A DNA stretch of 64,000 nt from assembly GCA_030836185.1 (NCBI GenBank), contig JAURQH010000047.1, positions 1-64,000 of the forward strand. Direction: 5' to 3'. Shown here piece by piece: positions 49,905-58,636 of the stretch (position 1 is the first letter of the stretch; every line of letters begins with the position of its first letter). Both the position numbers and the translations under genes were made by a program. The notes below the pieces were generated by a model, which did not search any database, was not told where the DNA came from, and saw only the letters and a list, made by a program, of their open reading frames with translations. The stretch is from Planctomycetota bacterium. Lineage in GTDB: Bacteria > Planctomycetota > Planctomycetia > Planctomycetales > Planctomycetaceae.

Positions 49905-50186
49905 ATGAAGAAAGACATTCATCCCGAATACCGAGACGTGGTGTTTCTTGACACCTCGAGTGGTGAAAAACTGCTGACTCGCTCAACGATCAAAACTGAT
50001 GAAACGATCGAACACGAAGGAACCGAGTATCCTCTTGTGAAAGTCGAAATTTCAGCCTTCTCTCATCCGTTCTATACGGGCAAGATGAAGTTCGTCGACT
50101 CTGCTGGTCGTGTCGAAAAGTTCCAGAAGAAATACGGCTGGGGCAAAAAAGAAGAAGCCGAAGAGACGGCAGAAGCGTCCAAGTAG
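49905..50186 (+). CDS. rpmE2: 50S ribosomal protein L31, type B
   Basis: 93 residues from the ATG at 49905; the frame is open further upstream without protein-like sequence. [20 protein letters not shown], then [20 protein letters not shown] and [12 protein letters not shown] are the L31 signatures. The CxxC zinc site of type A is missing, so this is the zinc-free type B. The tail is acidic ([11 protein letters not shown]). First of a group with prfA and prmC, but a terminator follows it. Confidence 0.95.
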   Translation: MKKDIHPEYRDVVFLDTSSGEKLLTRSTIKTDETIEHEGTEYPLVKVEISAFSHPFYTGKMKFVDSAGRVEKFQKKYGWGKKEEAEETAEASK

Positions 50187-50203
50187 CTCAGTTTTCAGAC
50201 AAT

Positions 50204-50241
50204 TCACCCGGCAGGTGCTGCGCATCGGTCGGGTGATTTTA
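50204..50241 (+). terminator. Terminator after rpmE2
   Basis: TCACCCG (50204-50210) and CGGGTGA (50230-50236) form a stem and TTTT follows. Partial read-through into prfA is possible since only 47 bases separate it from the prfA start. Confidence 0.6.
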
Positions 50242-50288
50242 TGGACTGATCTCTTTGACTCTGAATCTTCTCCCGGACAGGCACACCC

Positions 50289-51362
50289 ATGTTTCCCAGC
50301 CTCGAAATCAAACTCAAACGCTACGAGGAGTTGGAACTACTACTCCAGGATCCGTCTATCATGACGGATGTGGATCGCATGCTGGAACTTCAACGCGAGT
50401 ATGGTGGCCTTCAGAAAATCGCCTTGCAGGTTCGCGAGTTCAATGAACTTGAAGAAAACATTTCCGCTGCACAAGAGATGCTTGATGAAGAATCGGACAA
50501 AGAGACGCGCGAATACGCTCAAGCCGAACTCGATGAGCTGACCAAGAAAAAAAATTCGCTCGAACAAGTCCTTGAAGATCTGGCGACTGCTGGCGATTCC
50601 ATTACGCGCGGCTCGTTGATCATGGAAATTCGTGGAGGCACCGGAGGTGAAGAGGCCGCACTGTTTGCCCGCGACCTGTTCGAGATGTACACGAAATACG
50701 CAGAATCGCGCGGTTGGAAATACGAAACCATCGATTTTTCCGCAAGTGATATGGGTGGCTTCAAAGACATCACGTTTTCGATCTCGGGAGAAAGTTGCTT
50801 CCACGAGTTGCAGTTTGAATCAGGCGGACACCGGGTCCAGCGTGTTCCCGAAACAGAAACCCAAGGACGCATTCACACATCGGCGGCGACAGTGGCCGTC
50901 ATGCCGGAAGCGACGGATGTCGAAATCGACATCAAACCCGAAGACATCAGAATTGACACGATGCGTGCCGGTGGGCCGGGTGGCCAGAAAGTGAACAAGA
51001 CAGAATCGGCTGTCCGAATTACCCATCTCGAAAGTGGGATTGTGGTGAAGTGTCAGGACGAGAAAAGTCAGCACAAAAACCGTGCCTCTGCGATGCGAGT
51101 GTTACGTTCACGATTGTTCGACTACGAAAAAGAGAAGGTCGATTCGGCCCGTGCGGAACAACGCAGAACACTCATCGGTTCAGGAGATCGGTCACAGCGT
51201 ATTCGTACCTACAATTTCCCGCAAAACCGCATTACCGATCACCGCATCGGTCTGACCATTCACAAATTGGATAAAGTCATCGCAGGCGAGATGGACGAAC
51301 TGGTGAAAGAACTGTTAGAGTTTGATCGTCAGGAACGTCTTGGCGGAAACAAAGACGATTAA
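50289..51362 (+). CDS. prfA: Peptide chain release factor 1
   Basis: 357 residues. It recognises UAA and UAG stops and releases the chain. The release motif GGQ is in [22 protein letters not shown] (~residue 231); the long coiled domain 1 ([13 protein letters not shown]) and the end [17 protein letters not shown] are typical. It precedes prmC, which methylates the GGQ glutamine, with a 56-base gap. Confidence 0.96.
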   Translation: MFPSLEIKLKRYEELELLLQDPSIMTDVDRMLELQREYGGLQKIALQVREFNELEENISAAQEMLDEESDKETREYAQAELDELTKKKNSLEQVLEDLATAGDSITRGSLIMEIRGGTGGEEAALFARDLFEMYTKYAESRGWKYETIDFSASDMGGFKDITFSISGESCFHELQFESGGHRVQRVPETETQGRIHTSAATVAVMPEATDVEIDIKPEDIRIDTMRAGGPGGQKVNKTESAVRITHLESGIVVKCQDEKSQHKNRASAMRVLRSRLFDYEKEKVDSARAEQRRTLIGSGDRSQRIRTYNFPQNRITDHRIGLTIHKLDKVIAGEMDELVKELLEFDRQERLGGNKDD

Positions 51363-51418
51363 CAAAGACGCAATTCACTGACTGTCATCTGCAATCACTG
51401 ACTCACCACGGAGGGATT

Positions 51419-52309
51419 ATGAGTTCAGAATCATCCGCACCGGCTGCTGCCGAACCGTGGACAGTCCGTCGCATTCTGACCTGGACCACGCAGCATTTTA
51501 CCGAACGAGGTTGCGACACTCCGCGACTCGACGCAGAAATTCTGCTTGCGCATGTCTTAAATTGTCCTCGAATTCAATTGTATGTTCAGTACGAACGTCC
51601 ATTGACGGAAGAAGAACGAACACGATTGAGAGGTTTCGTAAGACGACGTGCCGAACACGAACCAGTTGCCTATCTCGTCGGGAAACGAGAATTTTTTGGC
51701 CTCGACTTCCGTGTCACTTCTGATGTCCTGATTCCTCGCCCGGATACGGAAACTCTGGTACTCGCATTGCTCGATTACCTTAAGGATTTTCCTGCTGCCG
51801 AAGCTATCGAACTTGGAGTAGGATCGGGAGCGATCTCTGTGACGGCTGCCGTCCATCAGTCGGGACTTTCCGTCAATGCGGTCGACATCAGTTCGCAAGC
51901 GTTAGGAATTGCCAAAGAAAACGCCCGCCGTCACCAGGTCGAATCTCGAATCCATTTTTATGAAGGAGACCTGTTCGCTTCGTTGCCTGAAGATTTGCGA
52001 GTTGATGCCGTCGTCAGCAATCCTCCCTATGTTCAAACTGCCGAACTGGACCAACTCGATGCAGACGTGAAAGATCACGAACCTCGACTGGCTTTGGATG
52101 GTGGAGCAGACGGGCTCGACTTGGCTCGACGAATCATCATCGACGCACCATGTTTTTTGAAACCAAACGGATTGTTATTACTCGAACTCGGGCCAGACAA
52201 TATTCAGTCAGCAGCCACATTTCTCAAATCGCAGACAGGTTTCCAAAAGATCCACATCCTGAAAGATGCAGCGGGACGCGAACGAGTTCTCTCGGCCCGG
52301 TGTGTCTGA
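51419..52309 (+). CDS. prmC: Release factor glutamine methyltransferase
   Basis: 296 residues, ATG at 51419 with GGAGG upstream. An N-terminal helical domain (ARG-rich, RLRGFVRRRAEHEPVAYL) is followed by a SAM domain with ELGVGSGAISV and the N-methyltransferase motif VVSNPPYV. It methylates the GGQ glutamine of release factors; its neighbour prfA is the substrate. The LLLLELG motif and DAAGRERVL end are usual. Confidence 0.95.
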   Translation: MSSESSAPAAAEPWTVRRILTWTTQHFTERGCDTPRLDAEILLAHVLNCPRIQLYVQYERPLTEEERTRLRGFVRRRAEHEPVAYLVGKREFFGLDFRVTSDVLIPRPDTETLVLALLDYLKDFPAAEAIELGVGSGAISVTAAVHQSGLSVNAVDISSQALGIAKENARRHQVESRIHFYEGDLFASLPEDLRVDAVVSNPPYVQTAELDQLDADVKDHEPRLALDGGADGLDLARRIIIDAPCFLKPNGLLLLELGPDNIQSAATFLKSQTGFQKIHILKDAAGRERVLSARCV

Positions 52310-52333
52310 CAACCGTCAGTAACAAAGGCCAAA

Positions 52334-52546
52334 ATGATGTTCTATTTTGTCATCGCTTTCGCGATTCTGGGCGGCATCTGCTTCTTGGGAGCCCGGCATC
52401 AGACCCAGGAAATCAAACTGATTGAAACCGATCCCAACCTTCAATTTCGCGTCGAAAAGACGATGCAAACAGTGAAGTACTTGAATGCTTACGCCATCGG
52501 GTGCGGCGTGCTGGCGTTCATCATTTTTCTAATGTGGTTGTTCTAA
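52334..52546 (+). CDS. Small two-helix membrane protein, unknown
   Basis: 70 residues. Helix 1 is MMFYFVIAFAILGGICFLGA, then a polar middle (QTQEIKLIETDPNLQFRVEK), and helix 2 is YAIGCGVLAFIIFLMWLF. No family recognised. It lies 24 bases after prmC on the same strand, so it may be co-transcribed. Composition and spacing suggest a real gene, but a function cannot be given. Confidence 0.6.
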   Translation: MMFYFVIAFAILGGICFLGARHQTQEIKLIETDPNLQFRVEKTMQTVKYLNAYAIGCGVLAFIIFLMWLF

Positions 52547-52637
52547 AGTAGATACAACTTGCTTTCCAAGAGTTCGTTTGCCATTTTGAAAGTGATCTGA
52601 CTCCACACTCTCATTGAACGCATTTCGAAACTCTCTC

Positions 52638-53147
52638 ATGACTCCAGAACAACTCCGCGAACTCCAGGCGCCCGTCAAAGAACGCTATAAAGAGTCTCCG
52701 ACTGACGCGCTGGTCTCGATGTCTGTGACCGGAGAACTCGACCGGGATACGCTTTCGTGTCATCTTCCCGAGCGAACAACTTCGATTTCCAGCGTCCATC
52801 CTGCAGCCGGAGGAAAAGAGGCGACACTCTGTTCGGGTGAGATCCTTTTGGAATCTCTGGCAGCGTGTGCCGGTGTCACCTTTTGTTCGGTCGCCACCGC
52901 GATGGGAATTGAATTTACCGACGGAACTGTTACTGCGAGCGGTGATCTCGATTTTCGCGGCACATTGGGTGTCAATCGCGAAACACCGGTCGGCATGCAA
53001 AATCTGTCACTGTTATTTTCGGTGCAGTCGGATGCCGAAGAATCTTCCATCAATAAACTGTTACAACTGACCGAACGCTATTGTGTCATCCACCAAACAC
53101 TTTCGCAGAGCAACCCGATCACTGCTTGCATCAACATGGAAGCGTAA
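52638..53147 (+). CDS. OsmC family protein
   Basis: 169 residues from the ATG at 52638; the frame opens at 52614. Two family cysteines appear in ACAGVTFCSVA and ERYCVIHQTL, with the beta strands around them typical of the OsmC/Ohr fold. The catalytic pair in this fold reduces organic peroxides. Here the two key cysteines seem present, but the arginine cannot be placed. OsmC versus YhfA-like subgroup is unresolved. The gene ends just before the convergent gene at 53154. Confidence 0.8.
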   Translation: MTPEQLRELQAPVKERYKESPTDALVSMSVTGELDRDTLSCHLPERTTSISSVHPAAGGKEATLCSGEILLESLAACAGVTFCSVATAMGIEFTDGTVTASGDLDFRGTLGVNRETPVGMQNLSLLFSVQSDAEESSINKLLQLTERYCVIHQTLSQSNPITACINMEA

Positions 53148-53153
53148 ATCTCT

Positions 53154-53882
53154 CTACCACCCCTTCATCCGTAAAGAATGAATCCCGATCTGTTTGGGGC
53201 CGTACCGTGGATTGAACGTGCCGATCATAATGGCCCCCGCGGAATAGTCGGTGAGTTGATAATCGTTCATGATGGGTTTGTTGAAAATCGACAGCGAACA
53301 CTTGTGATCGACCACCTGCATACGCAAGGCACCTTCACCGTCTATCTTTTCATGCTTCAACAGAACATCGCTTCCGGGTGCCATCTTCCCATCCTCAATC
53401 CGGCACAACCGCCACGGAGCACCTTCTGTTCGTAATTGCGAATGATACAAGCAATGGCCAGATTTCGTCTCGAGATCCCAGCCGAACAGAATCAAACACC
53501 CCCCTGCCCCCTTCAGGCCCACGTAACCTTCAAGCTGAAACGAATCGCTGGGAGGAAGTTGCAGCAGCGCAGAGTTTCCACCTTGTGGTACCAGAAATCC
53601 ATTTTGAATAACAAACTTCCCCTCGACTTGATACTTGTTGAGCAAGTGCGGGTTACCGCTATTCGGGCCTTCAAATTCCAACTTTGTCACGGACTTGAGA
53701 GGAGCCTTCGCGGGAATCGGTTGAGCTTGAGGAGATTTGCTCCCGAGCAAGATCAGTGTTGTCCATCTTTTCTCAGAGAGTTCAACATCGATCTTCTTTT
53801 CAAGATTTTGAGCGGTCGCCACTTCATATGAAAACATCAACAGACAACAAGTCAATCCGGCTAAACCATCAACCAATTTCAT
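53154..53882 (-). CDS. Secreted DUF1080-like protein
   Basis: 242 residues with a signal peptide (MKLVDGLAGLTCCLLMFSYEVATA). A beta-sandwich pattern follows: FEGPNSGNPHLLNKYQVEGKF, then GGNSALLQLPPSDSFQLEGYV and a closing SAGAIMIGTFNPRYG. It resembles the DUF1080/LamG-like proteins found elsewhere in planctomycetes, such as the one at 5309, but similarity is weak. Overlaps nothing; six bases from the OsmC gene end to end. Confidence 0.5.
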   Translation of the reverse strand: MKLVDGLAGLTCCLLMFSYEVATAQNLEKKIDVELSEKRWTTLILLGSKSPQAQPIPAKAPLKSVTKLEFEGPNSGNPHLLNKYQVEGKFVIQNGFLVPQGGNSALLQLPPSDSFQLEGYVGLKGAGGCLILFGWDLETKSGHCLYHSQLRTEGAPWRLCRIEDGKMAPGSDVLLKHEKIDGEGALRMQVVDHKCSLSIFNKPIMNDYQLTDYSAGAIMIGTFNPRYGPKQIGIHSLRMKGW

Positions 53883-54042
53883 GATAACTCCGACGGAGAG
53901 GACACAGGGAATATCAGTTCATTAATCATTGAGAGCCGCGCCGCGAGATTCAAGCCCGAATTGATCACTGCAGAAGAATGACCGCCCGAAAGCTCGACCA
54001 GCGAAAAGAAACGTCCGGGTCGATGTTTTTTGAAAGGGTCTT

Positions 54043-54051
54043 TGATATAAT
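54043..54051 (+). promoter_or_regulatory. Extended -10 promoter of the tRNA-Lys gene
   Basis: TGATATAAT, a full extended -10, with its hexamer at 54046-54051. A start seven or so bases on would fall just before the tRNA at 54062. No good -35 is seen, as expected for an extended -10 site. Confidence 0.6.
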
Positions 54052-54061
54052 TCTACGAGCC

Positions 54062-54134
<73 letters not shown>

Positions 54135-54197
54135 ATTTTGCGGCGCGTTTTGCCCTCTCAACTGGCATTCATTCTTTCTCGATCAGGAAAACGCACC

Positions 54198-55778
54198 ATG
54201 TCGCTCATCCGTTTCGATGCGATTCTCCTCCACATGATGGTGCTTACCTCTGTGCCCATCTACACTTCGGCAGAAGATTGGTCGCAAGGTTCGGGACCGA
54301 CATCCAATTTTCAGACAACCGCATCGGCTCCCACAACATGGAGTCGCGTTCGCCATGAAAACATCGCCTGGAAAATCACACTCCCCGAGACAGGACAAAG
54401 TACGCCCGTTGTTTTTGGTGACAAACTCTTTTTCTCCACGATGAAACCCGTTTCGTCAGATGCCGAACTCGGCAAAGACATCATTGCCTGGTGTTGCGAT
54501 ACCAAGACGGGAAATATTCTCTGGCAGCGCGAAATTGCCGGTCGTCATCCACTCCGTTTATCGGGATGTTTTAGTGATAGCAGCGCGCCTCCGGCAGTCT
54601 GTGATGGCGAGCGAGTTGTCTTCGTGAATGCGTCGGGAACAGTGGCCTGTTTCGATCTGGAGGGCAAGCCTGTCTGGAGTCGTGAAATTCTCAGTACCGG
54701 TCGCACTCTGCCTTGTCTACACAACGGCAACGTCATCTTCACGCGACAAATCTATCCACCCGATCCCGATGGGAACTTCCCGCATAAATACGCAGATTCT
54801 CCTCTCAAGATGTGGACGCAATTGAACGCGCTCGACATGAAGTCAGGAGAGACTGTCTGGGTGAGCAAGTGTGGCGTCAACATGGGATGCCTGCCGTTGC
54901 TCCAAAAGCTCGAGGATGGTCGATCAGTGATGGTCGTTGGTCGTGGCGGCGGACATGGGCCACCCGAGAAACCGGAAGGAATCTCGATGGTGAATGCCGA
55001 GGATGGGGCGACTCTGTGGACGCTGCCTCTCGATGGATTCATGAGCACGATGACCTATAGCCTGCGCAACAATCAGATCCACCTGTTTCATCAGGACGAA
55101 CATCTTTCGGTCGATGCTTTGACGGGGGAGATTGTTTCACAGGTTTCCATATTGAAAGATGTTCCAGTCTGTCGCCTTCTGGAGACCCAACGAATCACCC
55201 AGATAGAAACGATCCCCGATAAAAAGAAAGGCCGCATGATCACACAAGGCTCGAATTTGCTGGTCGGGTCTTACCACTATTTCCGCAGCTACACGCATCC
55301 CTATCTCGGTCGAGTGAATGTCGAAACGGGCGTCGTCGAATATCTGGAACTGCCACTGCAATTGGCGCGTACGGTCGGACAACCCGATCAATATCAATGG
55401 TACGATCCTTCCGCGATGAGTCCAAACGGAAAGAAAATTCCCAAGCCGGTCCCCATCAATCTCCAATCAATTGCCGCCAACGACATGAAGAACTCGCGCG
55501 GCTTGGTTGTCATGGGAGACAAACGCTCGCAGGGGAATGGCTGGGGACACATTGCCGCTCCGTCACCGTCGGTCGCCGGCGATCATCTTTACATTCCCGT
55601 CATGAACGGGACTGTGTATGTTCTCAAATGGAACGCGAAGACGCTGGACGAAACGGCCATCGTGTCAATCAATGACCTCGGCCCGGCGGGACAATCGTGG
55701 ACGCGGGCATCGCTTTCGTTTTCAGAAGACGGGATCTTCGCTCATACAATCCGCGAGCTGATCTGTATTGGTGAATGA
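54198..55778 (+). CDS. PQQ-like beta-propeller secreted protein
   Basis: 526 residues. The ATG at 54198 follows AGGAAAA and begins a signal peptide; the open frame extends into the tRNA, which is not coding. Propeller blades repeat with PQQ-type patterns: WSRVRHENIAWKI, TKTGNILWQREI, LEGKPVWSREI, MKSGETVWVSKCGV, GATLWTLPL, GEIVSQVSI. Such proteins in planctomycetes often bind pyrroloquinoline quinone or serve as scaffolds; no PQQ catalytic residues can be confirmed. It lies 63 bases downstream of the tRNA. Confidence 0.82.
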   Translation: MSLIRFDAILLHMMVLTSVPIYTSAEDWSQGSGPTSNFQTTASAPTTWSRVRHENIAWKITLPETGQSTPVVFGDKLFFSTMKPVSSDAELGKDIIAWCCDTKTGNILWQREIAGRHPLRLSGCFSDSSAPPAVCDGERVVFVNASGTVACFDLEGKPVWSREILSTGRTLPCLHNGNVIFTRQIYPPDPDGNFPHKYADSPLKMWTQLNALDMKSGETVWVSKCGVNMGCLPLLQKLEDGRSVMVVGRGGGHGPPEKPEGISMVNAEDGATLWTLPLDGFMSTMTYSLRNNQIHLFHQDEHLSVDALTGEIVSQVSILKDVPVCRLLETQRITQIETIPDKKKGRMITQGSNLLVGSYHYFRSYTHPYLGRVNVETGVVEYLELPLQLARTVGQPDQYQWYDPSAMSPNGKKIPKPVPINLQSIAANDMKNSRGLVVMGDKRSQGNGWGHIAAPSPSVAGDHLYIPVMNGTVYVLKWNAKTLDETAIVSINDLGPAGQSWTRASLSFSEDGIFAHTIRELICIGE

Positions 55779-55908
55779 GAAACTGTGAGGCAGAGCGAAT
55801 CATCGGCTCGAAATGCAGCGGTGAATGTTCAATTACGGTGTTCGATGTTAGACTGCACCCCGAGGAGTGCCTCGCCGAACCAAGTTTGATCGCTGAAAAG
55901 GTTTCTGC

Positions 55909-56712
55909 ATGCCTGTCTGGATTCGCTGTCGCTACGAACTGAGTTTTGACTTGCCGACGTCCACGCCATTCGTCTTCACGCTGCGTCCACGGAGTGGCGG
56001 GCATCAATGGATTTCCCGTCAGGATTTTCAACTGTCGCCCCAAATTATTGCGGAAGAATACGAAGATCTTTTCGGCAACCTCTGTCAGCGACTCGTGGCA
56101 CCTGAAGGAGATTTCTCTCTCAAATCAGAAACTCTGGCGCAAACAGTTCCCTACGATGACGAACATCCCGATGCGGGATTCATTCCCGCTGCCGCGTTGC
56201 CTGCGAGTGTGATGGGATTTCTCGCACCGAGCCGATATTGCGAATCGGATTGCTTGGGCGAATTGGCGGCAGACATCACCGCCGGCTATCAGCCCGGTTA
56301 TTCGCAAGCCGCCGCCATCGTGAACTGGCTGAGACAAAACATCGACTTCCAACCGGGATCGAGCAACACATTAGTTTCCGCTTTACAGGTCAAAGAACGA
56401 GGGTTCGGCGTCTGCCGAGATATGGCACACCTGGGAATTGCCCTGTGTCGTGCTTTGAGCATTCCCTCTCGCATGGTGGCCGGATATTTACATGGTCTCA
56501 ATCCGATGGACATGCACGCCTGGTTTGAAATTTATGTGGGGAATCGGTGGTACACATTCGATCCGACTCAAACCAATCTTCAAGGTGCCCGACTCACCAT
56601 CGCGTATGGGCGAGACGCGGCCGATGTCGCCACCTTTACTCAGTTTGGTGAGCATGTGATTCCCACGCGAGAATTTGTTTCGGTGGAACAGTTTGCAACG
56701 CAACCGGATTGA
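55909..56712 (+). CDS. Transglutaminase-like protein
   Basis: 267 residues. An N-terminal beta domain (IRCRYELSFDLPTSTPFVFTLRP) is followed by a transglutaminase core with the catalytic Cys in GFGVCRDMAHLGI, the His in MDMHAWFEIYV and the Asp in WYTFDPTQTN. The set is complete. Such proteins cleave or join amide bonds, usually in cell-surface or peptidoglycan contexts. No signal peptide is evident. Stand-alone gene. Confidence 0.88.
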   Translation: MPVWIRCRYELSFDLPTSTPFVFTLRPRSGGHQWISRQDFQLSPQIIAEEYEDLFGNLCQRLVAPEGDFSLKSETLAQTVPYDDEHPDAGFIPAAALPASVMGFLAPSRYCESDCLGELAADITAGYQPGYSQAAAIVNWLRQNIDFQPGSSNTLVSALQVKERGFGVCRDMAHLGIALCRALSIPSRMVAGYLHGLNPMDMHAWFEIYVGNRWYTFDPTQTNLQGARLTIAYGRDAADVATFTQFGEHVIPTREFVSVEQFATQPD

Positions 56713-56726
56713 GAAGTTCACAACAA

Positions 56727-57134
56727 TTATTGAGAGATTACTTTAAGAGGAGCGGATGAGAATTTCCAATCGGAGCCCGTTTTTTCCAGAGTCCATTCCA
56801 CCGGCTCTCCCTCGGCAGGAGTTGCACCCGAAGTGATGGTGACCATGACCGTGGCTTTGTTTTCATCCACCGAGACCTCTTGTGGTTCCACTTGAATCAT
56901 TTGATAAGGTTTGGCATCTGCCGGAGCAGAACCCGCGACAAATGCTTCTTCCCACAGTTTCGGTTGAGTGGCACGATCGGGCAGTTCAGTGACAAACGAT
57001 TCAATAATACCATCATCATCGGTCGGTGGACCCGCAGGAGCTCCCCCACCACATCCTGTCAATAAGAACGAGGAAATCGCAACCAGAAAGAGTGTTTGCA
57101 ACCATCTTTGCGTCAACGATGAACGATTTAACAT
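56727..57134 (-). CDS. Small lipoprotein of unknown function downstream of DUF1559
   Basis: 135 residues from the ATG at 57134, where a signal peptide ends in the lipobox LLTGCGGG; the frame is open to 57254 but without signal features. The mature part is beta-rich (ATVMVTITSG...WTLEKTGSDWKFSSAP). No known family; it recalls proteins that follow DUF1559 genes in planctomycetes. It is on the same strand as DUF1559, downstream after the hairpin at 57245-57272. Confidence 0.72.
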   Translation of the reverse strand: MLNRSSLTQRWLQTLFLVAISSFLLTGCGGGAPAGPPTDDDGIIESFVTELPDRATQPKLWEEAFVAGSAPADAKPYQMIQVEPQEVSVDENKATVMVTITSGATPAEGEPVEWTLEKTGSDWKFSSAPLKVISQ

Positions 57135-57244
57135 GTCTGAATTTAATCCTTGATAACGCTCCGCAGAACCTGGCAAGACTCGACAGAGATCATTGAGTAA
57201 TAAGAGACTCTTGGAAACTGAATGAACCAAAGAGAGAAGAGAAC

Positions 57245-57272
57245 GCATCCTCACGTTGAATTGTGAGGATGC
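57245..57272. other. Perfect 10-bp hairpin between DUF1559 and the lipoprotein
   Basis: GCATCCTCAC (57245-57254) pairs with GTGAGGATGC (57263-57272), with an 8-base loop and no T-run. It probably stabilises or attenuates the transcript between the two genes. Confidence 0.7.
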
Positions 57273-57296
57273 GATATCAACGGCAATTGAGAGAGT

Positions 57297-58322
57297 TCAA
57301 AATTCTCCGACCACTTCATTGTTGGCACGCGTACAAATCGCCTGCCAAATGCCGAGATCAATATTTTCCGAAATGAATCGCGCGGAACCATCCGACATAG
57401 CGGCCTGCACACCACCGGTGTGATAGCTGCGAGCAGACGTCCAGATCTGCGAATCGGCCTTGTTTTCGACACAGACCAGTGGATCACCGGTCGGAATGTT
57501 CGTGGCCCCACATGCTTGGAATACATCGGTCCCATCAGAGTTCGGTGGGAATTTGGCAGTGAAAGAAGCACCACCCATCCCGCCCCAGAACCACACGCCA
57601 CGACCATCATCGTCGTCGTCCCAGGCAATAATTTCACTCAGCAAAACTGTGTTACTCAAACCGTCTACACAATCGCTGAAACGAGTTCCTTTGCCGTTAC
57701 CCATGCGAGCTTCTGGCGTACTATTATCGACAATTTCCACTCCAAACATGCCTGCTTCGGATTGGCTTGTTCCCGAGAGGAAGTGATTGCTGCCCCAGTT
57801 GGCGGCGTAATTCCCTTTCGAAAGACTTTCCAAAGCATAGTAAGAAAATTGTTGACGCAATCGTGGAACACTGGGACAAATGTAGGCAGCGGGAGTCCGA
57901 CTTCCCGGTCCGCCACCCCATTCACAGTTCTCGGGAGGGTTTGGATAAGCTGCGTTACAAGTCTTAACGTCTTCGTGTAGAGGAGCCTGTTCCATCTGTG
58001 GCAGAATATTCGCCAACCAGTTAGGGCCAAGGCATTGACTGGGATTCTCTTGCACCCCACCCATGACGTAAAGATCAGCGGAAGGCTGACAGGAAGGCAC
58101 CCCTGGCGGCAAACTGTTGTAAACATCGTGCTGATTGTGCAAAGCCAGTGCGAGTTGTTTCATATTGTTCTTACAAGAAGAACGACGGGCTGCTTCACGA
58201 GCTTGCTGGACGGCGGGCAGTAATAATGCCACCAGAACAGCAATGATCGCAATCACAACCAATAATTCAATCAGAGTAAATCCATTACGGTGATTCGACC
58301 GCTTCAATGGAACCTTCTTCAT
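57297..58322 (-). CDS. DUF1559 protein with type IV pilin-like N-terminus
   Basis: 341 residues, ATG at 58322 with AGGAGA upstream (the frame is open to 58412). The N-terminus NGFTLIELLVVIAIIAVLVALLLPAVQQAREAARR is the classical pilin/pseudopilin methylation signal and helix; the C-terminal half shows the DUF1559 pattern (SDGSARFISENIDLGIWQ). The family is expanded in planctomycetes and found in or on the membrane; its exact role is open. The lipoprotein follows on the same strand. Confidence 0.93.
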   Translation of the reverse strand: MKKVPLKRSNHRNGFTLIELLVVIAIIAVLVALLLPAVQQAREAARRSSCKNNMKQLALALHNQHDVYNSLPPGVPSCQPSADLYVMGGVQENPSQCLGPNWLANILPQMEQAPLHEDVKTCNAAYPNPPENCEWGGGPGSRTPAAYICPSVPRLRQQFSYYALESLSKGNYAANWGSNHFLSGTSQSEAGMFGVEIVDNSTPEARMGNGKGTRFSDCVDGLSNTVLLSEIIAWDDDDDGRGVWFWGGMGGASFTAKFPPNSDGTDVFQACGATNIPTGDPLVCVENKADSQIWTSARSYHTGGVQAAMSDGSARFISENIDLGIWQAICTRANNEVVGEF

Positions 58323-58636
58323 CGTAAAAAATCTCCTGTCAATGGGCAAAAAAAGAAGAGGGCACATTGCCCTATTTGAGGCGAGACACCGAACGAAAAA
58401 TATAATTTTCAATTCGTGCCGATGTTGGCGAGTTGGGTGAAAGACTACGTGAGAAAAATCACGCCTACAACTCTAAAACCAGCGTGTACAATGTTATTAA
58501 TCAAGAGATGATCTGATCTTTATTGAGTGAAGAGAAACTCATCATTCCTTCAATTTATGTGCGCTGTTCTCTTTTGAAATATTCATCTCAATCCCTCCCA
58601 TCAACACAATGATCGCACGAGACGGCACAAATATTG
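58323..58636. other. 314-base intergenic region upstream of the DUF1559 gene
   Basis: No gene seen. It must carry the DUF1559 promoter on the minus strand and the end of the CRTAC1-like gene's transcript; neither site is clear. Confidence 0.4.
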
